In this document: piece after piece, positions 34,590 to 43,206 of the stretch
How the letters are laid out: each line of letters begins with the position of its first letter
Position numbering within the stretch: position 1 is the stretch's first letter
Source of the DNA: Verrucosispora sp. NA02020
GTDB lineage: Bacteria > Actinomycetota > Actinomycetes > Mycobacteriales > Micromonosporaceae
DNA length: 64,000 nucleotides
Assembly: GCF_013364215.1 (NCBI RefSeq)
Contig: NZ_CP054924.1
Location: 9,074-73,073, forward strand
Direction of reading: 5' to 3'
The notes under the pieces: model-generated
The model's database searches: none
Told to the model about the DNA's origin: nothing
The model's input: only the letters and a program-made list of their open reading frames with translations
Program-made: the position numbers and the translations under genes

Positions 34590-36079
34590 TGTGGTTTCCC
34601 CTCGGCGAGGTCGGTGGCGAGCCGGTCACGCCAGGCCCGCAACTGTCCGGCGCTGACGGTCATCTCCACCGCCGTGGTGCCGTCTCCGATCCCCAGCAGG
34701 AAACCGCGCTCGTACTCGAAGTCGGACCAGTCGATGTAGCGGGTGCTGTTCTCCTCCGGCCAGTAGCCGCCGGGCGCCTCAGCGAAGTCGTCGGCGGTGA
34801 TCGTGGCGGTGAGCGCGTCGTGCAGCTCGCGGAGCTGGGTCGGGTTGAGGTCGAGACTGACCGCGTCCCGGCCGGCACCGATCGCCAGGTTCCGGCCGCC
34901 GTCGGCCGTTCGCGTCGACCAGTCCAGGTAGGGAGCGTCGGCGCCCTGGCCCAGGCGCAGCACGCTGCGGGCGTCGTGAGCGAAGGTCCGCAGCCTGTCG
35001 GCCAGGTCGCGGGCCTGGACCGGGGTGTGCTGGGCGATGTACGGCTGCCAGTAGTCGCTGTCCGGGCTCTCGTCGCCCTCGACCCCGGTGACCGCGATCC
35101 GGGTCGCGCCGTCGTGGTCGACCAGGTCCATCCACAGCGTCCCGGGGTCGCCACCGGCGTAATCGATGGCCGCCGTGGTGACGTGCCGACGGGTCGACGG
35201 GCCGGTCGCGGGCTCCTTGTCGCGCAGCAGGGCGAGCAGGTCCCGCACATTCACCGGCAACTCGTCATCGCCGATGGCCACCTTCACCCCGGCCAGCTCG
35301 CAGTCCCTGTCGATGAGGTGCTCCAGCCGCTGCGCCGCCCTGCCCCATTTGGTGGGCGTCGGCGGCCGGTGGCCGGCCTCTGCGAGGTCGGCCAGCTCGT
35401 CGAGGTGCCGGGCGGCGGTCTCGGCCTCGGCCGGGTCCAGGTGCGGCGGGTGGTACATCCCGGGCTGCGCGTATTCGTCGCCGGTGGGGTGCTCCGCGCC
35501 GGTGACCGGGTGCCACGGGTGTGGGGAGGTGCCGACCGCGACGTACCGGCCGCCGTCCCACCGGTCACCGCCGTCGCCGTAGTCCATGAGGGCGAGCGTG
35601 GTGGCCGGCCCGGCCGCGCTGGGTACCTGGTCGGTGCCGTGGCAGGTGTCGCCGTCGGCGACGCCGAGCACGTCGCCCACCCCGGCCGGGTCGGACGGCG
35701 TGCTGGCCAGCGGGTTGGTGAGGCCGCCGGAGGTGGTCGGGGTGGATCCGTCGCCCATCAGGATCTCCTTGCTCGCCAGGGTGCCGGCGTCGGCGACCGT
35801 GTCGGCGACCGCCCCGTCGTGGTTGTTGAAGTCCGTCAGGGCGTTCCGGAGTTGCCCGGTGGCGGTGGCCACCGCCGCTTGGGCGGTGCCGCACGCCCGG
35901 CTCGCGTCACGCAGGTGCTCCACCGTCGACGGTTCCATCTCCAGCGTCTCGTACCGGTCTGCGGCGTCGCTGAGCACACCGGCGATCCCGCCGAGCTCGT
36001 CGACCCGGTCTCCGGCGGCGGCGATGGCGGCATGGAACGCGGTGCGGATCTCGTCCGGGCCGGTCGCGTCGAGGATCAT
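34586..36079 (-). CDS. Hypothetical element protein with shared N-terminal helical domain
   Basis: The start is ATG at 36079, sharing one base with the upstream stop (TGATG); 497 residues. Residues 1-108 (MILDATGPDEIRTAF, GGIAGVLSDAADRYETLEME) are a helical domain clearly paralogous to the C-terminal 110 residues of the protein at 51725-53131. The remainder contains unrecognised modules: a helical 170-230 block and repeated YxDW-type segments (DAPYLDWSTRTADGGRNLAI; NSTRYIDWSDFEYERGFLLG), each preceding a helical LRxxxDxL motif, which look like two divergent copies of one domain. No enzyme motif is visible. Cotranscribed with the ParB-like gene. Confidence 0.65.
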   Translation of the reverse strand: MILDATGPDEIRTAFHAAIAAAGDRVDELGGIAGVLSDAADRYETLEMEPSTVEHLRDASRACGTAQAAVATATGQLRNALTDFNNHDGAVADTVADAGTLASKEILMGDGSTPTTSGGLTNPLASTPSDPAGVGDVLGVADGDTCHGTDQVPSAAGPATTLALMDYGDGGDRWDGGRYVAVGTSPHPWHPVTGAEHPTGDEYAQPGMYHPPHLDPAEAETAARHLDELADLAEAGHRPPTPTKWGRAAQRLEHLIDRDCELAGVKVAIGDDELPVNVRDLLALLRDKEPATGPSTRRHVTTAAIDYAGGDPGTLWMDLVDHDGATRIAVTGVEGDESPDSDYWQPYIAQHTPVQARDLADRLRTFAHDARSVLRLGQGADAPYLDWSTRTADGGRNLAIGAGRDAVSLDLNPTQLRELHDALTATITADDFAEAPGGYWPEENSTRYIDWSDFEYERGFLLGIGDGTTAVEMTVSAGQLRAWRDRLATDLAEGKPQ

Positions 36080-38049
36080 CAGCACTCCCCGGTCAGGTCG
36101 GCGAGGTACTCGACGCCACCGGCGTTGTCGGCGCGGGCGGTCCAGCCGTGGCAGGTCACGCCCGCCTCGGTCAACACACCGGTGGCCCACTGGCACGCCT
36201 GGTCGACGTCGTCGACGCCGAGGGCGTCGTGGTCGGCGTGCGGCTTGTCGTCGGCCAGCAGCAGCCACCCGTCGTCGACCGTGTCGCGCAGCAGCCGCCA
36301 CTGCCCCGCCATGGAAGTGACCAGGGCGGTGTCCCCGGCGTGCACCGCGATGCGGGCTGGCTGGTCAGGCAGTAGGTGCCCATCGGTCCAGCCAGTGACC
36401 TCGATCCGGTGCCGGTCGGCGAGCACCTCGACGGCCCACGCCTGGGCGGCGTCGACGTCGGCGGAGTCGGTGAGGTGCTCGGCGTACGCGGCCGGCTCGT
36501 CGACCTGTAGGTCGTAGTGCAGCACCCAGCAGCACGCGTCCCCGGCGTCGTAGACCAGCGACCCACGCACCGGAACGTCGGTCTGCCCGCCAGGCTCGGG
36601 TTGCCCGGTGTCGGGCTCGGACTCCGGCGGGGCGATGGCGTCGACCCGGGCCTGCTCCCACTCGCTCAGGGTGTAGCCGGCGTCGTCGACGAGTCGGGCC
36701 AGCCACGCCGCGTCGGCCGCGTTCCACGACGACCGGTAGGTGGCCCGGACCTGGACCTCCCGGCGGGCCAGGCCGAGAGCGTGCGCGGCGTGCACCCGGG
36801 TCGGCCAGTCCGCCCGCCTGATCTCCTCCCACCACCGGTAGTTCGGCAGCGCCGGGTCCGGGCCGACACCAGCGGCGAGCAGCCACTTGTGGGCGAGCTG
36901 GGCGCACTCGTTGCCCGGCGCCCACAGCCACGCGTCGACGATGTCCTCCGCGCTGCGCGGCAGCTTCGGCGGCCGGGCGGCCAGGATCGCGGCGGCCTCG
37001 GCGCGGGCGGCCATCGACTTGCGGCGTTCCCGCTCGTCGGTGATCCGCTGCTGCTCGGCCGGGGTGCGGTTGTCGGCCGCCTTCGGCTTCACCGTGGAGT
37101 AGTAGGTGACCTGTCCCCAGGAGTTGACCTCGGCGACCACGGTGCCGTCCTTGCGGGCCTTCGCGATCGCCTTCGCGCCGTCCAGGCGCAGCTTCCAGTA
37201 GCCGTCACCGAACCGCTGCATCGCGCTGTCGATGACCGGCACACCCTCGTCGGCCACCTTCTTACGCGTCGCGTCGACCGTCTCCTGCCGCTCCCGGTCG
37301 CGCCGGACCTGGTCGACCAGTTGGGCGGCGCTCCAGTGGTGCCGGCGGTCGTCGCGCAGCCCGTACGCGGCGAGCATCAGCTCCTGGTCGTCGCCAGCAG
37401 CGTCGACGAACGCGAGCGCGTCCTTGATTTGCAAGGCCGGCCGGTCCCGCTCGCCCTCCTGGTCCTCGCCCGGTGGGGCCTGCCCGGTCTCCAGCTCGAC
37501 CAGCATCGACTCGGGCAGGCACAGCAGTTTCAGGCGCTTGGAGACGTGCGACTGTGAGCACCCGACCTTCGCCGCGATCTGCCGCTGGCTTCGGCCGGCG
37601 GCTTCCTGCTCGACGAACGCGCGGGCTTCCTCGACCGGGCTCAACGGCGACCGGGCGACGTTCTCTGCGGTCATTACGTCGAGCTGTGCGAGCGGGTCGT
37701 CGGCGATCGCGTCCTCACGCACCAGCACGTTCAACAGGGCGTCGGGGTCGTCTCCGTAGACGTGGCCGGCGGCGGTACGGCGGCGGGCGCCGACCAGCAC
37801 CACCCACTCGGCGTCGCCGAGCTTTCCCGCGTCTGCCGGCCAGGCGGCGGCGACCCGGGCGGCGGGCAGCACCACCGGCGGTTGGATCACCCCCACCTCG
37901 CGAATCGACGCCTCCAGATCGGCGAGGTCGCCCATGATTTTTCGGGGGTTGGCCGGGTGAGTGGCCACGCTGGCCAGCCTTACCGACTCGGGTCGCATCG
38001 GCGCCACGACCGCAGCCCGTGATTCCGGGGAATCGGCCACGTCGGTCAT
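36079..38049 (-). CDS. Large ParB/Spo0J-like DNA-binding protein
   Basis: A 656-residue protein starting at ATG. Residues about 25-140 form the ParB N-terminal domain (NPRKIMGDLADLEASIREVG, VLVGARRRTAAG equivalent to the GERRxRA box, ENVARSPLSPVEEARAF). Residues 150-200 are the HTH (RSQRQIAAKVGCSQSHVSKR). About 450 further residues of unrecognised sequence follow, far longer than classical ParB at about 300. No ParA gene accompanies it; the true parAB pair is at 41392-43052. Such long ParB-like proteins are typical of actinobacterial integrative elements and may regulate rather than partition. It overlaps its upstream neighbour by ATGA. Confidence 0.82.
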   Translation of the reverse strand: MTDVADSPESRAAVVAPMRPESVRLASVATHPANPRKIMGDLADLEASIREVGVIQPPVVLPAARVAAAWPADAGKLGDAEWVVLVGARRRTAAGHVYGDDPDALLNVLVREDAIADDPLAQLDVMTAENVARSPLSPVEEARAFVEQEAAGRSQRQIAAKVGCSQSHVSKRLKLLCLPESMLVELETGQAPPGEDQEGERDRPALQIKDALAFVDAAGDDQELMLAAYGLRDDRRHHWSAAQLVDQVRRDRERQETVDATRKKVADEGVPVIDSAMQRFGDGYWKLRLDGAKAIAKARKDGTVVAEVNSWGQVTYYSTVKPKAADNRTPAEQQRITDERERRKSMAARAEAAAILAARPPKLPRSAEDIVDAWLWAPGNECAQLAHKWLLAAGVGPDPALPNYRWWEEIRRADWPTRVHAAHALGLARREVQVRATYRSSWNAADAAWLARLVDDAGYTLSEWEQARVDAIAPPESEPDTGQPEPGGQTDVPVRGSLVYDAGDACCWVLHYDLQVDEPAAYAEHLTDSADVDAAQAWAVEVLADRHRIEVTGWTDGHLLPDQPARIAVHAGDTALVTSMAGQWRLLRDTVDDGWLLLADDKPHADHDALGVDDVDQACQWATGVLTEAGVTCHGWTARADNAGGVEYLADLTGEC

Positions 38050-38459
38050 GCGTTCTCCCCGACGGTCGTGGGCTCACCGTCGCGGACGACGATGCCGGCG
38101 ACGGTGACCTGGTCGCCGTCGATGAGGACCGGGTACTCCCCCGGCTGGACGGTCGACCAGTCCTCTATGTCGGCCAGGTCCTCGTGCAGGGGGCGGGCTG
38201 CCAGACGGGGCCGGCAAGCCAGGGGGTGTTGCAGCGTCCACCGGTCCTCGCCGAGCACTAGGACGTGCTCGTCGCGGCCGAACGCCGGGTCGATCGTGAC
38301 GACCGCGGCCTCCACCGTGGCGATGGCTCGCCGCGTGCAGGCAAGGCAGGGTGGTGCGGTCAGATCCGGGTGGTCATGGCCGCACAGTGCCAGCACCGCC
38401 GCGTTGACGACGTGCTGCGGCACGAAGGCCGAGAACACGGGTAGTAGAGCGTGGGACAT
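38046..38459 (-). CDS. DUF6085-like small zinc-motif protein
   Basis: The start is ATG at 38459 (MSHALLPVFSAFVP), with GGAAGGAGC upstream; 137 residues. The first half has VLALCGHDHPDLTAPPCLAC, a CxH...C-x2-C arrangement that probably binds zinc. It is followed by DEHVLVLGEDRWTLQHPLAC. The second half is a beta-rich segment. The assignment to DUF6085 is from memory of the CLAC/WTLQHPL pattern and is uncertain. It sits between the GntR gene and the ParB-like gene in one operon. Confidence 0.6.
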   Translation of the reverse strand: MSHALLPVFSAFVPQHVVNAAVLALCGHDHPDLTAPPCLACTRRAIATVEAAVVTIDPAFGRDEHVLVLGEDRWTLQHPLACRPRLAARPLHEDLADIEDWSTVQPGEYPVLIDGDQVTVAGIVVRDGEPTTVGENA

Positions 38460-38546
38460 GATGGGGGTAGCTCCTTCCAGGGAGTTGGAGCGGGGCGGTC
38501 CTGGGCTTTGGTCGGTTTCGGGGCCGCCTCGCATCGTGGTGCGGGT

Positions 38547-38876
38547 TCAGTCCAGGTGGCTCATGACCCGGGTGAGGGCTGTCTGGGTCTGGGCCAGCGC
38601 GACACGCAGCTCGTCCAGGGCCTGCTTCAAGCTGGCCGGGTCACCCGGCGATCCGGGCAACGCGGTGACGAACGTGCCCCGCCCCTGAACCGGATTGAGC
38701 AGCCCTTCGTCGGCCAGCATCCGCTGCGCCTGACGGATGGTGTTCAACCCTGGGACCTCGTACTCCTCTTGCAGGTCGCTGATGCCGGGAAGCGTCGTGC
38801 CCACGGGCCACTCACCGGCCGCGAGCCTGCGGCGAAGGTCCTCGGCGATCTCCTGGTAACGGGGACTACGTGTCAT
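38547..38876 (-). CDS. Short GntR-family transcriptional regulator
   Basis: The start is ATG at 38876 (MTRSPRYQEIAEDLRRR), 109 residues. The winged-helix domain occupies residues 5-75, with the typical YQEIAEDLRRRLAAGEWPVG start and LLNPVQGRGTFV wing. There is no effector domain, only a short coiled-coil tail (LKQALDELRVALAQTQTALT), so the protein may dimerise through it. Probably it controls its own operon; two GACCTC repeats lie in the upstream gap at about 38892. Compare the long GntR/UTRA regulator at 58414. Confidence 0.85.
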   Translation of the reverse strand: MTRSPRYQEIAEDLRRRLAAGEWPVGTTLPGISDLQEEYEVPGLNTIRQAQRMLADEGLLNPVQGRGTFVTALPGSPGDPASLKQALDELRVALAQTQTALTRVMSHLD

Positions 38877-38882
38877 GACCAA

Positions 38883-39034
38883 AACCCTAAGACCTCTGAG
38901 ACCTCATAGGCAATTAAGTAGGTTGATTTTTTCTTGGCGACCTTCATCGTGTCCGGGGTGGCTAGCGTCGGGTCGCTCTGGCACGCTGGCGCGGCAGTGA
39001 CACAGGGCAATCTCTTCGTAACGGAGGATCATGC
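38883..39034. promoter_or_regulatory. Divergent promoter gap between GntR operon and MerR-like gene
   Basis: GACCTC is repeated 9 bases apart near 38892-38906, followed by an AT-rich stretch (AATTAAGTAGGTTGATTTTT) that probably contains the promoters. The repeats are candidate GntR sites. The plus-strand gene has a good GGAGG at 39023. Confidence 0.45.
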
Positions 39035-40519
39035 GTGGAAGGACCTGCGGGCCGCCGGCGACTCGGCATGGGCGGAGTGGGACGACTGCTGGGTGTACCC
39101 CGGCTGACCGTGTGGTGGTGGGTCAAGACCGGAAAGCTGACCTCGACCGGCTTCGACGACGGCCAGATGTGGTGGTCCGAGGATGACGCCTACGAGTGGG
39201 CGCTAAGCCAACGCGGGAACCAATGGTCGGGACGAGTGCCGGTCACGGCCTGGCCGTCGATGCCGTTGAACGCCGCCTTCGACACCACAGTGGAGCTGCC
39301 TGGCGCCGTCGCGCTGCGCTGGCATACCCGGCAGGGCCCGGTCCACCTGGTGTGGCCGCTGCCCACCAGTCGGCGCGCACCACACCAGCAGTGGGCCGAA
39401 CAACTCACCCCCCGCCGTGAGGGCGCGGTGGTCGTGGTGTCGGGCGGGCTTTCGCTACGGCACGGACCGGAACTCAAGGGACTGCTACCCGGCCTTCCTG
39501 GCCGCACCTACACTCCGACCTGGATCGAACTAGCCGGCGTAGTGGGACAGCCACTGCCATGGTGGCCGCTGCCTCTGCGGGACAAGCAGCTACTGCTGGA
39601 GTGGAAGCCGTCAACGGACACGGTTACCGCGATGGCCGTTCCAGCGCTGGACAGCGGCGCGCTGCTCATGATGGCCTCCACCTACGCGGAGACGCACCCC
39701 GCCTCCCGGGTTCTGGTCAATCTCGCACGTCTCGCACACGCTCAGGCTGCAGCCTCCGCCGAGCAACTTGTCGAGATGGTTGAAAAGGCCAACCTGCCGG
39801 ACGGGGTACTGCGGATCGCAGCCCGGCCCCTATCGGTGCCCGAAGCGGAACTGGACCTCGACCCCACTCAGCGTCGCGCCGGCTGGCTCGACCTGCTCGC
39901 CCGCTCCGATGATCTCGCCCGCCGCTGTGTCCGCGAGGTCAGCAACTGGGACGCCGGCGCCGACCTCCCCTACAGCAACCCACAACACGTCGAGGGCATT
40001 GAAAGTACTTGGGCCTTCAAGTGGACCGAGCGACTCATCCCCACTCAACGCACTGCCGCATTCGAGTTGCTCGCTCGGGCCGGCGAGCCGGGTGACGCCC
40101 TGGTCGACCCGGATACCGACGCCCCGGTTTGGAAGAGCAGCGACGGCGATTACACCGCTGCCATGCCCCAACGGTTGCCCGCGACTGCGCCGCTGGCGGA
40201 GTTGATCCTTGACGGGCCGGTCTGGATCCGTACCGCAGACGGGAAGATTTACCCCGCTCCACGCGACTCGTACTACGGCATCAGCTGGGGCTACGGCGGA
40301 TCCGGACCTGGCTCTCTCGCGCTGCTCGTCGACGCGCTACTCGACGACGTCAACGCCCAAGCCCCCGCCGGCATCAACGGCGCACCCGAGGGCCTGGAGG
40401 CCTTGCTGTCCCGCAAGCTACCCGACCGCACCGTGCTCACCCGCGCTCAACTGGAAGCCGCCCGCCGCGGTGAGCCGGTCATCATCGCTGTCGACGACGA
40501 AGACGAGGACGACGCGTGA
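39035..40519 (+). CDS. Hypothetical protein with N-terminal MerR-like HTH
   Basis: The start is GTG at 39035 with GGAGG upstream; an ATG at 39031 is in another frame. The product is 494 residues. Residues 10-60 look like a helix-turn-helix of excisionase/MerR type (MGGVGRLLGVPRLTVWWWVK, TGKL, then WSEDDAYEWA). The rest is unrecognised, Trp- and Leu-rich, with an acidic C-terminal tail (DDEDEDD). It overlaps the following membrane-protein gene by GTGA. Its place next to parAB suggests a plasmid-maintenance or regulatory role, which is inference. Confidence 0.65.
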   Translation: MEGPAGRRRLGMGGVGRLLGVPRLTVWWWVKTGKLTSTGFDDGQMWWSEDDAYEWALSQRGNQWSGRVPVTAWPSMPLNAAFDTTVELPGAVALRWHTRQGPVHLVWPLPTSRRAPHQQWAEQLTPRREGAVVVVSGGLSLRHGPELKGLLPGLPGRTYTPTWIELAGVVGQPLPWWPLPLRDKQLLLEWKPSTDTVTAMAVPALDSGALLMMASTYAETHPASRVLVNLARLAHAQAAASAEQLVEMVEKANLPDGVLRIAARPLSVPEAELDLDPTQRRAGWLDLLARSDDLARRCVREVSNWDAGADLPYSNPQHVEGIESTWAFKWTERLIPTQRTAAFELLARAGEPGDALVDPDTDAPVWKSSDGDYTAAMPQRLPATAPLAELILDGPVWIRTADGKIYPAPRDSYYGISWGYGGSGPGSLALLVDALLDDVNAQAPAGINGAPEGLEALLSRKLPDRTVLTRAQLEAARRGEPVIIAVDDEDEDDA

Positions 40520-41163
40520 CTACCGACACCGCCCCGGCCCGGCCGGCATCGATCGAGGACACAGACGCCAGGTGGTCAGCCATGCTCAACGAATGGGCCG
40601 GTGATCTGTGGCGCCGCTTTCACCGCGCCCGTGCCAGCGAGGACTGGCCGCCCGAGTGGTTCATCCCGGCAGTCGGCGGCACCGGGGTGCTACTTGTCGC
40701 ACTCCTGATCTTCGGACTCGTTATGCCTCTGCTCCGCTGGATCGCCCACTTCGCCTGGGACGCGGTAAGGGACGGTTCCAGCTGGCTGCACGACTGGAAC
40801 CTCACCCGAGTTGTCCTCGACCCGGTCCGTGACTACCTCTCCACCCACTCCGCCGGCCTCCCCGTCAACGCCAGCACCCTCTGGTGGACCTGGTGCGCTG
40901 CTGGCGTCGGACTGTTCACCTTCGCTTTCCTCTGGCGTGCCGTCGCCGCTCGCCTCGGCTGGATCCTCTACGGCGCCGCCACCGTGGCAATGGTCTGGGC
41001 CGCAACCACCGGCCCGGCCCGCACCACCACCGCTGGCATCGCCGCCCTGTGGTGGATCGTCCTGAGCCTCTTCGCACTTCGCCGGCCCTGGACCCAGCAG
41101 CGCGTTACCGTCCACCTACCCGAGCTGCCCTTGCTAGCTCGCATCGTTCAACACCGCGAGTAG
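40516..41163 (+). CDS. Hypothetical membrane protein
   Basis: A 215-residue protein starting at GTG in a GTGA overlap with the upstream stop. Predicted transmembrane segments lie near 53-75, 120-142, 145-160 and 165-183, giving four helices with a short cytoplasmic N-terminus. No family is recognised. Coexpression with the upstream HTH protein is implied. A membrane anchor or sensor partner for that protein is possible. Confidence 0.6.
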   Translation: MTTDTAPARPASIEDTDARWSAMLNEWAGDLWRRFHRARASEDWPPEWFIPAVGGTGVLLVALLIFGLVMPLLRWIAHFAWDAVRDGSSWLHDWNLTRVVLDPVRDYLSTHSAGLPVNASTLWWTWCAAGVGLFTFAFLWRAVAARLGWILYGAATVAMVWAATTGPARTTTAGIAALWWIVLSLFALRRPWTQQRVTVHLPELPLLARIVQHRE

Positions 41164-41253
41164 CCGCCCCTCGCGCAAACGACAGAGGTCCTCCCCCTGG
41201 GTCGAGGCGGCCCCGGTTTTCTCACTGCGTCGGCGGCAGCAGCAGACCGGGTG

Positions 41254-41272
41254 GGATTAACCGCGGTTAACT
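41254..41272. promoter_or_regulatory. parS-like palindrome, copy 1
   Basis: GGATTAACCGCGGTTAACT contains the perfect 14-bp palindrome TTAACCGCGGTTAA. An identical 19-bp copy is at 42831 inside parB. Its place 120 bases upstream of parA fits a plasmid centromere or autoregulatory operator. It differs from the chromosomal parS consensus. Confidence 0.65.
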
Positions 41273-41391
41273 GTGGGCGGCCCGGAGCGGTCGACTTCTC
41301 CGCAGGTCAGGGTCGGCTTTAGCATGTCGGACATCCGAAGTACCGCGGCCCGCAGACTGGCGGCCCGGGAAGCACACGGAATGGAGCCAAC

Positions 41392-42135
41392 GTGACCCAG
41401 GTCCATGTCGTCGCCAACCAGAAGGGCGGCGTAGGCAAGACGACGCTCGCGGTCAATCTCGGGGCGGTGACCTACGACGTTCTGGTCAACCCTGAGCCGA
41501 TCCTCCAGTCGACCGCTGAGGCTATCGGCGATCCGGCAAGCCCGGTGATGGTGGTGTCTACCGACCCTCAAGCCTCGTCAGTGTGGTGGTCGAGAAGGGT
41601 CGAACAGCAGGGTGGGCTGCCCTTCGACTTCGCCCAGGTTGACGACCCGCGGGACCTACGTAAGCTGCGGAACTTGCACTACGAACACATCTTCGTGGAC
41701 ACGCCGGGTTCCCTGGAAGATGAGCGGATCCTGCAGGCAGCGCTTGATGAGTGCGACGACGTGCTGGTGCCGATGGTGCCGGAGCCCCTCTGCTATGACC
41801 CGACGACCCGGACGATCGAAGCGGTCATCGCGCCGCGCGGCATCCCCTACCGGGTGGTGGTCAACAGCTGGGATCCGCGTGATGGGTTGCCCGATCTCCA
41901 GCAGACCGCGCAGTTCATTCAGCGCAAGGGGTGGCCGATGTGCAACACGGTCATCCGGCGGTACAAGCTTCACTCGCGGGCTTCCGCCGAGGGCCTGGTG
42001 GTCACGCAGTACCCCCGCAACCGTGTGGCGATGGAGGCGCGTGAGGACTTCTTCCGCCTGGCACTGGAGATGGGGTACGGCGGGAGTGCGGCCGTACCGT
42101 CGCAGGCTGGTTCGCCGAACCTGCAGGAGGTCTGA
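41392..42135 (+). CDS. parA: ParA-family partition ATPase
   Basis: A 247-residue protein starting at GTG. The deviant Walker A motif KGGVGKTT lies at 11-18, with STDPQASSVWW as the A'/switch region and YEHIFVDTPGSLEDERILQ as Walker B. Compared with classical ParA it has a short insertion after the P-loop (about residues 27-48) between the first helix and second strand. There is no N-terminal HTH, so it is the small type. It would position plasmid copies with ParB, whose gene follows after 2 bases. A parS-like palindrome lies upstream. Confidence 0.9.
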   Translation: MTQVHVVANQKGGVGKTTLAVNLGAVTYDVLVNPEPILQSTAEAIGDPASPVMVVSTDPQASSVWWSRRVEQQGGLPFDFAQVDDPRDLRKLRNLHYEHIFVDTPGSLEDERILQAALDECDDVLVPMVPEPLCYDPTTRTIEAVIAPRGIPYRVVVNSWDPRDGLPDLQQTAQFIQRKGWPMCNTVIRRYKLHSRASAEGLVVTQYPRNRVAMEAREDFFRLALEMGYGGSAAVPSQAGSPNLQEV

Positions 42136-42137
42136 CG

Positions 42138-43052
42138 ATGGCAGGTAAGCGCGTCAACCTGTCAGATCTAGCCACCGAACCGGCGTTGCCCGAGGCGCGC
42201 CTGCCAGCATTCGCTGAGGCTGCCCCCCGCACGGCACGGGTGCAACAGATCGCGCCCAACCCCCTCAACACCCGCGATCTTGAGTCCGACCGGGCGAAGA
42301 TCGAAGGCATCGCGGAGTCGATGCGGACCCATGGCCAACTTCAGCCATGCGCCGTGGTGTCTAGAGAGGCGTTCCTACGCATCTATCCAGAGCACGAGAA
42401 GGCGGTCGGGCGCGCTGCTTGGGTTCAGGTGACCGGTGGCAGGCGTCGGGCAGCAGCGCTGCTGGCGAATCTGCCGACACTGGACATCGTCGTCAAGAAA
42501 GAGCCGGCCGAGAGTCGCAAGGCGTGGGTCAGCGCGACCGCTGCGGAGAACCTGGACCGGGAGAATCTTGATCCCATCGAGGAAGCCAGAGCCATCCAGC
42601 TTCTGGTTAACGAGTGCGGTTCAGGCAAAGCGGCAGCGGAACAGATGTCTCGCACCCCAGCCTGGGTAACTCAGCGACTCAACCTGCTCAAGCTGGCACC
42701 GGAGCTGCAAGCGCTGGTGCGAAGCGGCGAAGTTCCACTCCGGGAGGTTCGGGATCTCCACCAGGTTCCGCCTGAGATGCAGCTGGAGGAGTTGAGGCTC
42801 CGACGCGCACCGTCACCCAGAGTCGAGGAAGGATTAACCGCGGTTAACTCGGATCCGGCCGAGGCCGCCGCTTCAGCCAACGGCAAGGTCGCACCTCCGC
42901 GTAGGTCTGCCGCAGCGTCAGCCATCAAACGCCTTGGTGGCACCCCAGACAAGATTGCGGCCTCCCTCCGGGAGGAGTTGACGGAGGAAGACCTCCGGGC
43001 GCTAGTGGATCTACTGCTCACCTCGGACCAGGTTGCGGCTTCTCGTCCGTAG
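42138..43052 (+). CDS. parB: ParB-family centromere-binding protein
   Basis: A 304-residue protein starting at ATG, with AGGAGG upstream. Residues about 30-130 are the ParB/Srx CTPase-type domain (NPLNTRDLESDRAKIEGIAE, VTGGRRRAAALLANL, ATAAENLDRENLDPIEEARA). The HTH follows (GSGKAAAEQMSRTPAWVTQR). The C-terminal 50 residues should dimerise. An identical copy of the 19-bp parS-like palindrome lies within this coding sequence at 42831, so ParB could nucleate on its own gene. It forms an operon with parA. Confidence 0.9.
   Translation: MAGKRVNLSDLATEPALPEARLPAFAEAAPRTARVQQIAPNPLNTRDLESDRAKIEGIAESMRTHGQLQPCAVVSREAFLRIYPEHEKAVGRAAWVQVTGGRRRAAALLANLPTLDIVVKKEPAESRKAWVSATAAENLDRENLDPIEEARAIQLLVNECGSGKAAAEQMSRTPAWVTQRLNLLKLAPELQALVRSGEVPLREVRDLHQVPPEMQLEELRLRRAPSPRVEEGLTAVNSDPAEAAASANGKVAPPRRSAAASAIKRLGGTPDKIAASLREELTEEDLRALVDLLLTSDQVAASRP
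42831..42849. promoter_or_regulatory. parS-like palindrome, copy 2 (inside parB)
   Basis: An exact second copy of GGATTAACCGCGGTTAACT, embedded in the parB reading frame. Exact conservation inside coding sequence indicates selection for the DNA site. Confidence 0.65.
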
Positions 43053-43072
43053 CCTCTTCGCCGGGTAGCTAC

Positions 43073-43106
43073 GGTGGCGGCCCCTTAAACCGCAGAGGTC
43101 GCCACC
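43073..43106 (+). terminator. Terminator after parAB
   Basis: GGTGGCG and CGCCACC are separated by 20 bases, 20 bases beyond the parB stop. A second GC-rich hairpin (CCCCGC...GCGGGG) follows near 43115-43137. Confidence 0.5.
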
Positions 43107-43206
43107 GGCTCTCCCCGCGCGCAACCGCCGGCGGGGAACCTACGCTGCGAGCGGCGACCACGAGGGCGCGGGGCAACAGTTCCTTTCCAGGCGGACGAGG
43201 TTGGTT

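Noticed and set aside
36079-38049. ParB-like gene as part of a second parAB partition locus
   Set aside because: No ParA gene adjoins it and no palindrome like that at 41254 was seen near it; a regulatory role is as likely.
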